A DNA stretch of 64,000 nt from Hyphomicrobiales bacterium (GCA_900470095.1 UBZM01000087.1:1-64000), one strand, 5' to 3'. Positions 8,798 to 18,206 are shown, numbered from the stretch's first letter. Notes: a model not told the origin generated them from the letters alone. Made by a program: numbers and translations.

Positions 8798-10213
8798 ATG
8801 TCCACGCCCCCCTTGAATGAGCTCGAGCAGATCGTCGGAGCCGGCAACGTCCTGACCGATGCCGACGCCGTCGCGCCGTTCTGCGAGGACTGGCGCGGCC
8901 GGCGGCACGGTCTCGCCCGCGCTGTGGTCCGGCCGGCCGACGTCCGGCAGGTCGCGGAAATCGCCGCCTGGAGCCAGCGCCACCGCGTGCCGCTGGTTCC
9001 ACAGGGCGGGAATACCGGCCTCGTCTTCGGCGGCATTCCCGATGACAGCGGACAAGCGATCGTGGTCCAGCTCGGGCGCATGAATCGGATCCGCGAGATC
9101 GACACGGTCAACGCCGTTGCCATCGTGGAGTCCGGCGTGGTTCTGCAGACCTTGCAGCAGCGTGCGCTCGATGCAGGGCTGTTCTTTCCCGTCAGCCTCG
9201 CGGCCGAAGGCAGTTGCCAGATCGGCGGCACGATCGCCACCAATGCGGGCGGAACGGCGGTACTGCGCTATGGCAACATGCGCGACCAGGTGCTCGGACT
9301 GGAAGTCGTGCTCCCCGACGGCCGGGTGTGGAATGGCCTGCGCGCGCTGCGCAAGGACAACACAGGCTACGACCTGAAGCATCTCTTTATCGGCTCGGAA
9401 GGAACTCTCGGCATCGTCACCGCCGCCGTGCTGAAACTACACGCAGCGCCGCAGGCGCGCGCAACTGCGCTGGCCAGCGTCCGGGATTTCGCAGCGGCCT
9501 TGCGCCTGTTCCAGCTTGCCCGTTCGCGCGCCGCCGATGTCCTGTCCGGCTGCGAGTGCTTTACCGAAGATTGCCGCGCCCTCGTTGAAACCCATGCTCC
9601 GCATGTCGCCCAACCGGCGCTGCGCGGCGGCGTCTATGTGCTGCTCCAGCTCGACGCGGCGACGCCAGAGATTCCGCTCGAGGCGATCCTGGAGAGTATT
9701 CTCTCCGAAGGCTTCGAGCAGGAGATCGTCGAAGACGCCGTCATCGCCCGCTCCCTGGCACAGGCCGAGCAGCTCTGGGCACTCCGCGAGAACATCACGG
9801 AAGCACAGAAGCGCGCAGGCCCCAGCTTCAGCCACGATGTGTCCACCCCGATCAGCGCCATCCCGGCCTTCGTCGATCGGTGCCTGACGGCACTGGATGC
9901 GATCGACGCACGCCTGCGTCCGATCGTTTTCGGCCATATCGGCGACGGCAACCTGCATTTCAATCTATTGGCGCCCCCCGGCGCCGACGCCGCCGAGCGC
10001 CAAAGCCTGCATAAGCAGGTCGAGACGGCGCTCTATGATCTTGTCGAGGCCTTCGGCGGCAGCATCAGCGCCGAGCATGGTCTGGGCGAGCTCAAGCGCG
10101 ACCTCATCGAAATCTACAAGCCGCCATTCGACCTGGAACTGATGCGAGGCGTCAAGCGCCAGTTCGACCCCTCGAACCTGATGAATCCGGGCAAGGCGGT
10201 GCGGCTGGTCTGA
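8798..10213 (+). CDS. FAD-binding oxidoreductase, D-2-hydroxyacid dehydrogenase type
   Basis: This 471-residue flavoprotein has a PCMH-type FAD domain, with RPADVRQVAEIAAWSQRH, PQGGNTGLVFGG and GSCQIGGTIATNAGGTAVLRYG, and a C-terminal FAD-oxidase domain. HIGDGNLHFN and ISAEHGLGELK near the end carry the metal-binding histidines of the D-2-hydroxyglutarate / D-lactate dehydrogenase group. It should oxidise a D-2-hydroxyacid to a 2-oxoacid and pass electrons to ETF or a quinone. ATG at 8798 is preceded by CCAGGAGAACGC. It is the last gene of the TTT/CoA cluster, suggesting a hydroxyacid is the substrate or an intermediate. Confidence 0.9.
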   Translation: MSTPPLNELEQIVGAGNVLTDADAVAPFCEDWRGRRHGLARAVVRPADVRQVAEIAAWSQRHRVPLVPQGGNTGLVFGGIPDDSGQAIVVQLGRMNRIREIDTVNAVAIVESGVVLQTLQQRALDAGLFFPVSLAAEGSCQIGGTIATNAGGTAVLRYGNMRDQVLGLEVVLPDGRVWNGLRALRKDNTGYDLKHLFIGSEGTLGIVTAAVLKLHAAPQARATALASVRDFAAALRLFQLARSRAADVLSGCECFTEDCRALVETHAPHVAQPALRGGVYVLLQLDAATPEIPLEAILESILSEGFEQEIVEDAVIARSLAQAEQLWALRENITEAQKRAGPSFSHDVSTPISAIPAFVDRCLTALDAIDARLRPIVFGHIGDGNLHFNLLAPPGADAAERQSLHKQVETALYDLVEAFGGSISAEHGLGELKRDLIEIYKPPFDLELMRGVKRQFDPSNLMNPGKAVRLV

Positions 10214-10273
10214 CGCGGCCGCTCGGTTCGGGAGCGCCCGTCACGACATCACAGCCCAGTCGGAGCGATAGCG

Positions 10274-10305
10274 GCAGGTCGTGTGGCACATGCCAGGCGA
10301 CCTGC
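10274..10305. terminator. Hairpin between convergent genes
   Basis: GCAGGTCG and CGACCTGC are an 8-bp perfect inverted repeat, and the 16-base interior contains a second palindrome, TGGCACATGCCA. It lies between the convergent FAD dehydrogenase and ampC. There is no clear T-run, so intrinsic termination is uncertain. Confidence 0.4.
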
Positions 10306-10344
10306 TCTGATTGTCCTTCGTCAGGCGAATGCAACTAGCCAGAC

Positions 10345-11514
10345 TTACTCGGCGAGCCGCGACAACACCTGATGGGCAGCTTTCACCCGCGCATCGTTGG
10401 GGTAGTTCTTGTTCGCAAGCATGACGATCCCGATCTTCTTCGCCGGGACATAGGCCACGTAGCCGCCAAAGCCGTTGGTCGACCCGGTCTTGTTGAGGAT
10501 CACGTCGCTCCGCGGCGCCATCGGCGGCTCGATCGCAACCGCCGGGACGCCGTTCAGGATCATCTTGGCCGAGTTGCCGGCGACGATCTTGTCCAGCTCG
10601 ACCGGATAGGGATATTGCTCCCAGATCAGATCCTGGATGAACTCGCCCGCGCGGAAATATCCGGTATGGGTCGCCCTCGCAGCGATGGCCGCCTTCCCCG
10701 GGACGGTGCCGATGCCCATGTTCACCTCCAGGAAGCGGATCATGTCGACGGCATTGGATTTGATCCCGTAGGCTTCGGTCGCGAGCAGGCCTGGCGAGAC
10801 CCGGATCGGCTTATCCTCTCGATTATAGCCCCACGCGTACGACTTCATCTCGGCCGCAGGGACGGTGATATAGGTCCGTCGTAACCCGAGGTCCGGGAAC
10901 AACCGCCGCTCCATCAGCGTCTCGAAGCTTGCTCCCATCGCCTTCGCGGTGACGACGCCGAGAAGCCCGATGCTCGGGTTCGCGTAATTGCGGTATGTGC
11001 CGGGAGTGAACCGCGGCTTCCAGGCGCGATAATAGGCCATGAGCTGCTTCTGATCCTTGACGTCGTCAGGAACCTGAAGCGGAAAGCCGCCAGCCGTATG
11101 CGTGCCGAGATCCAGCAATCGCACATCGTCCAGGGCACTGCCCTTCAACTCGGGCATGTGTTGGCTGACGCTGTCGTTCAGCGACAGCTTACCCTCGATT
11201 TCGGCAAAGGTCGCAAGCGTCGCCGTAAAGGTCTTGCTGATCGACCCCAGCTCGAAGAGCGTGTCACGCGTCACGGGAACCCTGGGTTCCCTTGAGGCCA
11301 GGCCGTACTCGAGGAAGTAGCGCTTTCCATCGATCGTCACCGCGACGGCCAGGCCGGGGATCCCGTGCTGCTCGATCACCGGCTTCATCGCTTCGTCGAC
11401 AGCATGGCGCACCCGGGCATCCTGGTCGGGGCCGGCTGCATGGGCGCTGGACAGGCTGCCCAGCGTACCGGCGAGAACGCTGGCTGCCAGACCGGCATAG
11501 AGTCGTTTGGACAA
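10345..11514 (-). CDS. ampC: Class C beta-lactamase AmpC
   Basis: AmpC hydrolyses cephalosporins and penicillins in the periplasm. The 389-residue protein has a signal peptide ending SSAHA at about residue 26. All three class C signatures are present: SISK at 91-94 with the acylated serine, YAN at 177-179 and KTG at 342-344. The length fits AmpC (360-390) rather than a larger penicillin-binding esterase. The start is TTG at 11514, eight bases after AAGGAG. It is divergent from an AmpR-like regulator, the classic inducible ampR-ampC layout. EstB-type esterases share the fold, but the AmpR pairing and complete motifs argue for AmpC. Confidence 0.92.
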   Translation of the reverse strand: MSKRLYAGLAASVLAGTLGSLSSAHAAGPDQDARVRHAVDEAMKPVIEQHGIPGLAVAVTIDGKRYFLEYGLASREPRVPVTRDTLFELGSISKTFTATLATFAEIEGKLSLNDSVSQHMPELKGSALDDVRLLDLGTHTAGGFPLQVPDDVKDQKQLMAYYRAWKPRFTPGTYRNYANPSIGLLGVVTAKAMGASFETLMERRLFPDLGLRRTYITVPAAEMKSYAWGYNREDKPIRVSPGLLATEAYGIKSNAVDMIRFLEVNMGIGTVPGKAAIAARATHTGYFRAGEFIQDLIWEQYPYPVELDKIVAGNSAKMILNGVPAVAIEPPMAPRSDVILNKTGSTNGFGGYVAYVPAKKIGIVMLANKNYPNDARVKAAHQVLSRLAE

Positions 11515-11578
11515 GGGGATCTCCTTCCAATTCGGAATGAGCGCCGTTTATGACCCCTTCGAATTCCCCGCAAACGAT

Positions 11579-11605
11579 GATAAATCGGATCAGCTATTAG
11601 ATAAA
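11579..11605. promoter_or_regulatory. Paired GATAAA repeats in the ampC-ampR intergenic region
   Basis: GATAAA occurs at 11579-11584 and again at 11600-11605, 21 bp apart, which is two helical turns, in the 102-bp gap between divergent ampC and ampR. LysR-type regulators such as AmpR bind as tetramers to two phased sites in such gaps. I cannot match the exact enterobacterial AmpR site, so this is only a candidate. Confidence 0.3.
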
Positions 11606-11616
11606 CTTGGGCACTG

Positions 11617-12543
11617 ATGGTTCGACCTTTTCTGCCACTGAATGCGTTGCGGGCGTTTGAAGCATCGGCGAGGCATCTCAGCTTTACCCGAGCAGGCATC
11701 GAACTCGCCGTGACACAAGCCGCCGTCAGCCAGCAGGTTCGCTCGCTTGAACAGAGATTGGGTGTGCAACTGTTCCGAAGGCTCCCGCGCGGCCTCAGGA
11801 TCACGGCAGAAGGTGAAGCCCTCCTCCCCGTCGTAAGTGATGCCTTCGACCGCCTGGCCACGTCACTTGATCGGGTAGGCTCGGGAAAGGTCCGCGAGTT
11901 GCTCGTGGTCGGAGCAGTGGGCACCTTCGCGGTCGGTTGGCTGCTGCCCCGGCTCGAGGATTTCAGGCGCGCTCATCCGTTCGTCGAGCTGAGGCTCTCC
12001 ACGAACAACAATCGCGTCGATCTGGCAGCCGAAGGGTTGGATTTCTCCATTCGCTTCGGCAATGGCGCCTGGCATGGGCTCGACGCGACGGAGCTGTTCG
12101 AGGCGCCTCTGACACCGCTCTGCACGCCCGAATTGGCCGCTACGATCCACATGCCGGGGGATCTCGCCACGCGCACATTGCTGCGCAGCTATCGCGTCGA
12201 CGAGTGGAGCCACTGGTTCGCCGCCGCTGGCGCAGACGTGCCGCCGAATATTGCCGGCGCCATCGTCTTCGACTCATCGCTGGCGATGATGGACGCCGCC
12301 GAACAAGGCGTCGGAGTTGCCCTGGCCCCGGCTCTCATGTTCTCGCGGCAGTTGAGCAACGGCTCGATCCGGCGACCGTTCCCAGCCTCGATTTCACTCG
12401 GAAGCTATTGGCTGACCAAACTCAAGTCGCGGAAGCCGACGGCTGCAATGCGGGCATTCGCTGACTGGATTGCCGCCCAGGAGCCGGGCTTTCGGAACGG
12501 GCCCGGCGATATGCGCCAGCAGCATTCTGCCAGCGGCGCGTAG
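11617..12543 (+). CDS. ampR: LysR-family regulator AmpR
   Basis: The 308-residue protein closely follows known AmpR sequences. It starts RPFLPLNALRAFEASARHLS with an HTH TRAGIELAVTQAAVSQQVRS, then FRRLPRGLRITAEGEALLPV. The effector domain has VGTFAVGWLLPRL, STNNNRVDLAAEGLDFSIR, LLRSYRVDEW and VFDSS. In other bacteria AmpR senses muropeptides released from the wall and switches ampC on under beta-lactam exposure. It is divergent from ampC with a 102-bp shared promoter, as expected. Start ATG at 11617 has only a weak RBS. No ampD or ampG is present in the window. Confidence 0.93.
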   Translation: MVRPFLPLNALRAFEASARHLSFTRAGIELAVTQAAVSQQVRSLEQRLGVQLFRRLPRGLRITAEGEALLPVVSDAFDRLATSLDRVGSGKVRELLVVGAVGTFAVGWLLPRLEDFRRAHPFVELRLSTNNNRVDLAAEGLDFSIRFGNGAWHGLDATELFEAPLTPLCTPELAATIHMPGDLATRTLLRSYRVDEWSHWFAAAGADVPPNIAGAIVFDSSLAMMDAAEQGVGVALAPALMFSRQLSNGSIRRPFPASISLGSYWLTKLKSRKPTAAMRAFADWIAAQEPGFRNGPGDMRQQHSASGA

Positions 12544-12844
12544 AGCCGGTGCCCGTATCCTGACGGCGGCGGAAGTTCGCGCGACGAACATCGCTCAGCA
12601 CCGGGCGGCGACCTTGCCGGCGCCTCTGACCCGATAGAGATGGAGGTTGGCAGCCGCGCTTTGACGCTGCTCTTTGAGCCCATGGCAGGACACATCCCAG
12701 CCAATCACCCCGAAGTGCCGGAACCAAGCTCGCCCCACCGTCAGCATACGAATTCTGCCGTATTGACGATAGGGAGATGCAGCGGCAAGCCCTGCTCTCA
12801 CGGTCGTCAATTTGGACCGCCAGATTCCTGCCTTTGAGGCCTGC
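12544..12844. other. Gap between ampR and the autotransporter gene
   Basis: About 300 bases with no gene I can support. Short open frames here lack ribosome binding sites and family features. It should contain the autotransporter promoter, but I find no clear -35/-10 pair. Confidence 0.4.
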
Positions 12845-15688
12845 GTGACGTCCTTGCCTAGAATTGCCGCCGCGACGCTCCTGCTGACGACGGCCCTGAC
12901 GAGCGCGGCTTCGGCGCAGTCGGGCGGCCTCCTCACCGACCCCAATACGTGGCGAACTCCCGAGTACAAGGCCCAGTGGGGGCTCGATTACATCAACGCC
13001 GCAAACGCCTATGCTCGCGGCGTCGACGGCAGGGGCATCCTGGTTGGCGTCGTGGATGGCGGATTGTTCACCGGACATTCCGAGTTCGCAGGCCGCTTTG
13101 GAGGTGGTTACGACTATATCGCGAACACACCGTTTGTGACCGACCCTCAAGGTCACGGCACTGAAGTTGCCTCCGTGATCGCAGCCAACCGCGACGGCAT
13201 GGGCATGCATGGCGTGGCGCCGGGAGCCACGATCCTCGCCGCGCGTGTCTTTGATCAGGATGGACTTCCGGTAACGTCTTCAGGCTTCGTTGCGGCCTTC
13301 GACGGGCTCGTTGCGCGTGGGGCGCGCGTCATCAACAACAGCTGGGGCAGTTTCGACTCTGTCACGTCGGTGACTCGGAGTGAGCTCGCTCAATGGCAGG
13401 AGTTGCCGGCTTATCGTCGTGCAGTGGCGTCTGGCGCACTGTTGGTCTGGGGTACAGGCAATGACGAGCGGAACCAGCCGAGCATTGAAGCCGGCCTGCC
13501 CTATCATTTCCCCGAACTGGAACGCGGCTGGCTGGCCGTGGTGGCCTACGGACCTGGCTACGAGCCGCTGTACACGAACCGCTGTGGCGTGGCCAAAAAC
13601 TGGTGCCTGACAGCTCCCGGCGGCGGGGATTGGTGGGGCGAATTCCCGGACGACCCCATCGTCGTCGCTGACAAGAACGGCGGCTACACCAAGGTCCATG
13701 GTACCTCCTTCGCCGCCCCCCATGTCTCCGGCGCGGCCGCGCTCGTCTGGCAGATGTTCCCATTCTTCACGGCCGACCAAGTGCGCCAGACCCTGCTCGG
13801 CACGGCCCGGGACATTGGCCCGCCCGGCGTCGACGATCGGTTCGGTTACGGCCTGCTCGATGTCGGCAAGGCGGTGCTCGGACCCGGCCGTTTCGATTGG
13901 GGCGATTTCGTCGTCGAGCAGCCCGGCGGCCTCGCCGTCTTCGGAAACGACATGGTCGGCACAGGCGGTCTCGTCAAACGCGGTGCGGGCGAACTCGTGC
14001 TTACGGGCCACAGCTCCTATGCCGGTGCAACACGCGTCGATGGCGGCTTTCTATCGATCACGGGCAGCATCGCCTCGCCAACCAGCGTCGGTGCGGCCGG
14101 CACGCTCACTGGTACCGGTCTGATCACGGGCTCCGTCACCAATGCCGGCACCCTCTGGGCCGGCGATAGCCGCGGCATCGGCAGGCTCACCATCAGCGGT
14201 AATTACGTGCAGCAGGCCGGTGGCGTTCTGGTTCAGCAGGTCAGCCCAATCGGTGGGCTGAACCACCTTGCCGTCACTGGCACCGCCAGCCTTTCCGGCC
14301 TGGTCGCCATGGGAGGCGGGGCGCAACTCCTGCCGCGCTTCCTGACCATGCCGGTGCTCAGTGCCGGACAGGGCCTCATCGGCCGCTTCGACGGTATCGA
14401 GGGGCCGGCGGGCAACGGTTCGGCGCCCTTCATCGAGGCGAGCCTGCGCTACCAGCCGAGCTCGGCGCATCTCGATATCCGCACCCTGCCCTTCGATACC
14501 CCAGGCGTCTGCGCTTCGGCCAACCAGTGCGCCGTCGGCGCAGCACTCGAACGCGGCCTTGCCAGCGCGCATCAGGACCTGCGCGACGCGGCCGGGCTGC
14601 TGCAGGCAGCCGGAACGCGGGACGGCGCCCGACAGGCCCTCGCCAGTCTCTCAGGCGAAGCCCATGCCGGGCTCGCCACTCTGGCACTCGGCGGCTTTGC
14701 TCCCTTTGGCAACATGATCTCGCAGCGGCTCAGCGACCTACGCTCCGGCCACGCCGAACCCACCGCAACCGGCGCCGCAATGGCTTATGCATCGAGCGCC
14801 GCGGCGAGTCCCGCCGCAGCGCTGCTGATGCGCCTGCCGGCCGGGCCCGCTTCAGCCCAGAACAATCTCTGGGCGCGCGGCTATGGCCTCATCGGCAGGC
14901 TCGGCGGCGATGCCAATGCCGGTGGAGCCGATTATCGCGGCGGCGGGCTGGTCAGCGGCTTCGACCGGCAGATCACGCCCGATTTTCTGGCCGGGCTGAG
15001 CCTTGGCTACTCCAGCACCGACGCCGAATTCCGCAACTTCTCCGGCAAGGGCAGCATCAAGGCCCATGAGGGCGCGGTCTATGGTGCTTACACGCGCGGT
15101 CCGCTGCGCCTAGACGGCACCCTTGGTTACGCCCGGCTCGATTTCGAGTCCGAGCGCAGCATCAGTTTTGGCGGGCTCTCGCGCCAGGCGAAGGCGGATT
15201 ATGGTGGCGATCGCTTCACCGGCGCGCTCGAGTCCGGCTACACCATCGATCTCGGCTGGTCGAAGCTCGAGCCGCTGGCAGCGCTGCGCTACACCTATCT
15301 GCGGCAGGACGGCTTCAGTGAGACCGGCGCCGGGAGTATTGGCCTGACGGCCAGCAGGCAATCGGCGGAGAGCCTGCTCGGCAGCCTGGGTCTGCGCCTG
15401 GCAAACGAGTTCGATTTCGCGTCAAGTCGCGTCGCAGTAGAGATTCGCGGCCGCTGGCAGCACGAATTCCTCGACGATGCGATGGTGCTCGATACCGCCT
15501 TCATCGGCGCCCCAGCTGCGACTTTCCCGGTCCAGGGCGCGGGAATGGCGCGCGATAGTGCGCTTCTCGGCTTCGGCCTGTCGGCACGTGCCGGCCGCAA
15601 CGTCACGCTGTTCGCTGACTATGACGTCAGGCTCAATGTCGACGCCACCGCACATGCCTTCACGGCTGGGCTGCGCGCCACATGGTAG
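12845..15688 (+). CDS. Subtilisin-like (S8) serine protease autotransporter
   Basis: With GTG at 12845, preceded by GAGG at 7 bases, the protein has 947 residues; an upstream TTG at 12812 is possible but spoils the signal peptide. The signal ends AASA at about residue 24. The S8 catalytic triad is visible: Asp71 in VGVVDGGL, His104 in GHGTE and Ser288 in GTSFAAPHVSG. A passenger-associated repeat, GGLVKRGAGELVLTGHSSY, lies near 373. The last roughly 260 residues form an autotransporter beta-barrel with alternating polar/apolar strands and a C-terminal ATW. It should be a type V secreted surface protease; substrate unknown. Similar S8 autotransporters include SphB1 and NalP. Confidence 0.93.
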   Translation: MTSLPRIAAATLLLTTALTSAASAQSGGLLTDPNTWRTPEYKAQWGLDYINAANAYARGVDGRGILVGVVDGGLFTGHSEFAGRFGGGYDYIANTPFVTDPQGHGTEVASVIAANRDGMGMHGVAPGATILAARVFDQDGLPVTSSGFVAAFDGLVARGARVINNSWGSFDSVTSVTRSELAQWQELPAYRRAVASGALLVWGTGNDERNQPSIEAGLPYHFPELERGWLAVVAYGPGYEPLYTNRCGVAKNWCLTAPGGGDWWGEFPDDPIVVADKNGGYTKVHGTSFAAPHVSGAAALVWQMFPFFTADQVRQTLLGTARDIGPPGVDDRFGYGLLDVGKAVLGPGRFDWGDFVVEQPGGLAVFGNDMVGTGGLVKRGAGELVLTGHSSYAGATRVDGGFLSITGSIASPTSVGAAGTLTGTGLITGSVTNAGTLWAGDSRGIGRLTISGNYVQQAGGVLVQQVSPIGGLNHLAVTGTASLSGLVAMGGGAQLLPRFLTMPVLSAGQGLIGRFDGIEGPAGNGSAPFIEASLRYQPSSAHLDIRTLPFDTPGVCASANQCAVGAALERGLASAHQDLRDAAGLLQAAGTRDGARQALASLSGEAHAGLATLALGGFAPFGNMISQRLSDLRSGHAEPTATGAAMAYASSAAASPAAALLMRLPAGPASAQNNLWARGYGLIGRLGGDANAGGADYRGGGLVSGFDRQITPDFLAGLSLGYSSTDAEFRNFSGKGSIKAHEGAVYGAYTRGPLRLDGTLGYARLDFESERSISFGGLSRQAKADYGGDRFTGALESGYTIDLGWSKLEPLAALRYTYLRQDGFSETGAGSIGLTASRQSAESLLGSLGLRLANEFDFASSRVAVEIRGRWQHEFLDDAMVLDTAFIGAPAATFPVQGAGMARDSALLGFGLSARAGRNVTLFADYDVRLNVDATAHAFTAGLRATW

Positions 15689-15775
15689 CGACGAAAGATT
15701 GCCAGCACGCGTGCTCGTTGGCCTGACGGAATCCTGCTATCGCGCTTCTCGGCTCAGAGCAGGGATTCTTAGGCG

Positions 15776-16756
15776 ATGCGGAACGGTACTCTCTCGATCG
15801 GGATCATTGGCGCGGGTATCATGGGCGAGCGGCTGCTGCGCGCCATTCTCGACCAGCCCCAGGAACTGGTGAAGGTCAGCGGCATCTGGGATCCGGCGCC
15901 TTCGGCAATGGAGCGGATGGCTGCAACCTTCCCGCAGGTTCCACGGCTGACTGACGCCGCAGCGGTCGTCGCCGCCAGTGACTGCGTCTATATCGCCTCG
16001 CCGCCAGCCTCCCACCTCGCGCACGCCCGTGCTGCCATCAGCGCGGGCAAGAGCGTTTTTTGCGAGAAACCACTAGCGGTCGATGTCGCCGATGCACGCG
16101 CCTTTGTTGCCGAAGCTGGCGATAGAGGCGCGGTCAATTTCCCCTTCGCCTCCTCGCTTGCCGTAGCGACATTGATGGAGTGGATCGCGCAGGGCGCGGT
16201 CGGCACAGTGTCCCGCGTCTCGATCGAAGTCGCCTTCGCGACCTGGCCGCGCCCCTGGCAGGCCGATGCCGCGGCCTGGCTGGACAGAACAGAACAGGGC
16301 GGTTTCACCCGCGAGGTCGTGTCGCATTTCCTCTTTCTGAGCCGCAGGCTGGTCGGCCCCCTGCATGGGCTCACGGCGAGCGCAGCGTTCCCGGAAGCGG
16401 GCAAATCCGAGCGCCGGATCGAGGCCAGGCTGCTGGCCGGTGACATCCCCGTCGCGCTCAAGGGCAGTGTCGGCACCACTGCCAAGGACGACCACAATAT
16501 CTGGATGCTCGAAGGCGATAAGGGCGCGGTCCGGCTTTGCGACTGGTCGATCGCCGAACGTCGCCTGCCCGATGGCAGCTGGGAACGCGCTGCCGACGCG
16601 TTGTCTCAAGCGGATGCACGTCCCGTCGCGCTCACGCGCCAGCTCGAGGGTGTCGTCCGTCTCACGCAGGGCGAGCCGCATCATCTCGCGACGCTGCCTG
16701 AAGCCTTGAACGTTCAGGAGATCGTCGAGGCGATCCTGGCCAGCGAGCATAGCTAG
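15776..16756 (+). CDS. Gfo/Idh/MocA-family NAD(P)-dependent oxidoreductase
   Basis: The 326-residue protein has an N-terminal Rossmann fold with IGIIGAGIMGERLL and the family signature GKSVFCEKPLAVDVADARAF at about 93-112; the EKP lysine is the conserved catalytic or binding residue. The C-terminal part is an alpha/beta substrate domain. Members oxidise or reduce sugars, inositols and related compounds. ATG at 15776 has only a weak upstream AGG. It stands alone between the autotransporter and the diguanylate cyclase, with no sugar transporter nearby, so the substrate is unknown. Confidence 0.87.
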   Translation: MRNGTLSIGIIGAGIMGERLLRAILDQPQELVKVSGIWDPAPSAMERMAATFPQVPRLTDAAAVVAASDCVYIASPPASHLAHARAAISAGKSVFCEKPLAVDVADARAFVAEAGDRGAVNFPFASSLAVATLMEWIAQGAVGTVSRVSIEVAFATWPRPWQADAAAWLDRTEQGGFTREVVSHFLFLSRRLVGPLHGLTASAAFPEAGKSERRIEARLLAGDIPVALKGSVGTTAKDDHNIWMLEGDKGAVRLCDWSIAERRLPDGSWERAADALSQADARPVALTRQLEGVVRLTQGEPHHLATLPEALNVQEIVEAILASEHS

Positions 16757-16875
16757 GGGTGGCGCCACCGCGGGGGCCGCCCGGCTTCCCTCGCATTCTC
16801 ATCACCGGCGCAAGGCTTCCGAAACCGTCCCCGCGCACACCGGCAGCGATTGCGACGCAGTGCCCCTCTCCCCAA

Positions 16876-16894
16876 CGGAGTGTTAGGCACTCCG
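16876..16894 (+). other. Small hairpin in the leader of the diguanylate cyclase gene
   Basis: CGGAGTG and CACTCCG pair over 7 bp around TTAGG, ending 17 bases before the GTG start at 16911. It may affect translation; no known riboswitch structure is recognised. Confidence 0.25.
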
Positions 16895-16910
16895 CTCGCA
16901 GGCTTGTGCG

Positions 16911-18122
16911 GTGAGTGCTTTGGAACAGGTCATAGACGCCGCGGAAAACGCGCCCCCGGCGCCTGCGCGCGACAGTTCCTATGCTGGGCAGCGCGCGCGC
17001 GGCTTTAAGCGCCTGCGCTTCGTCTTGGGGCTGGAGGACGAATACCGCCGCTATATGCGCGTCGAACAGCGCATGAGCACGCTGGTCTGCGCGCTGACCG
17101 CACTCGGTATCTGGTTGGTCTTCATCGCGCTCGACATCTCACGGCTCGACCCGCTGACGGAGTATCGGGCCCAGCGCTACGACGCCCTGGCCGCAACCGC
17201 TCTGCGCTGGATCACGCTCGCCGTCTTGCTTTTCCTGATCTCCGTCCTCGTCGGCAAGCGCCTGCCCAGAGCCTATAACCGGCTGAGCTTCCTGGTCCTC
17301 GTCCTGATCGGAACGACGAGCTCGGTCAGTGCCAATGTCTTCAAGCTGCGCGACCTCGCCCAGGCGGACCTGGCCGGCTTCGTCATCATCATGGCGGTGT
17401 TCCTGCCGGTCGGCCTGACCTTCCATCAAAGCGTCGCTGCGGCGATTCTGATCGCTGTCCTGAATGCGCTGCTCGGGTTCGTGATGCTCGATCCCGGCCA
17501 TATCCATGAGCATATCCGGATCTCGATCCTGATGTTCTTTGCCGTCTTCGTCGGCGCGGTCGGCGCCTATCTGCGTGAATACACCCAGCGCGATCACTTC
17601 CTGCTGCGTCGGATGCTGCACAACCGTGCCATGTCCGACGCACTGACCGGCATCGGCAATCGGCGCTTCTTCGAGGAGCACGCCGCAACGGCATTGCGTC
17701 AGGCCAGACGCGAGCGCACCGGTCTCGTCTTCGCCATTCTCGATGTCGATCACTTCAAGAAGTACAACGACCGCTACGGACATCAGGCCGGCGATCTGGC
17801 ACTGCGCAGCCTGGCCCGCGCGCTCGAAGCGAGATTGCGGCGGCCGATGGACATGGTAGGGCGTCTGGGAGGCGAGGAATTTGGCCTGATCCTCCATGGG
17901 GTCAGGCCTGATACGGCACGCACGATGCTTGAGAATCTCGTCCACGCGGTCTCCTCGCTCGACATTCCCCATGACGCTTCGGACACCGCCCCTCACCTGA
18001 CTGTCAGCGCCGGCGCGGCCCTCTTCGACGGCCTTGAAACTCTGGAGCAAATCTACAGGCGCGCGGACGGCTTGCTTTACGAAAGCAAGGCGAAGGGCCG
18101 AAACCGGTTTACGCTTGGCTAG
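16911..18122 (+). CDS. Membrane-bound diguanylate cyclase (GGDEF)
   Basis: The protein has 403 residues. About five or six membrane helices span residues 58-220, after which the GGDEF domain starts at DALTGIGNRRFFEEH. The active-site motif is GGEEF at 320-324, one of the two active forms, and ILDVDHFKKYNDRYGHQAGD supplies metal and base contacts. RPMD at 311-314, five residues before GGEEF, is the inhibitory I-site, so product feedback by c-di-GMP is expected. Translation starts at GTG 16911. No EAL domain is present, so it should make rather than degrade c-di-GMP. Single-gene unit; the signal sensed by the membrane part is unknown. Confidence 0.93.
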   Translation: MSALEQVIDAAENAPPAPARDSSYAGQRARGFKRLRFVLGLEDEYRRYMRVEQRMSTLVCALTALGIWLVFIALDISRLDPLTEYRAQRYDALAATALRWITLAVLLFLISVLVGKRLPRAYNRLSFLVLVLIGTTSSVSANVFKLRDLAQADLAGFVIIMAVFLPVGLTFHQSVAAAILIAVLNALLGFVMLDPGHIHEHIRISILMFFAVFVGAVGAYLREYTQRDHFLLRRMLHNRAMSDALTGIGNRRFFEEHAATALRQARRERTGLVFAILDVDHFKKYNDRYGHQAGDLALRSLARALEARLRRPMDMVGRLGGEEFGLILHGVRPDTARTMLENLVHAVSSLDIPHDASDTAPHLTVSAGAALFDGLETLEQIYRRADGLLYESKAKGRNRFTLG

Positions 18123-18206
18123 CGGCTGTGCAGGCGACGCGCTATGCTGGATCAGGCCCGGTTTGAACGCGCAGGACGCGCGGGGCGACCTTTCGGAGGT
18201 TACGCC

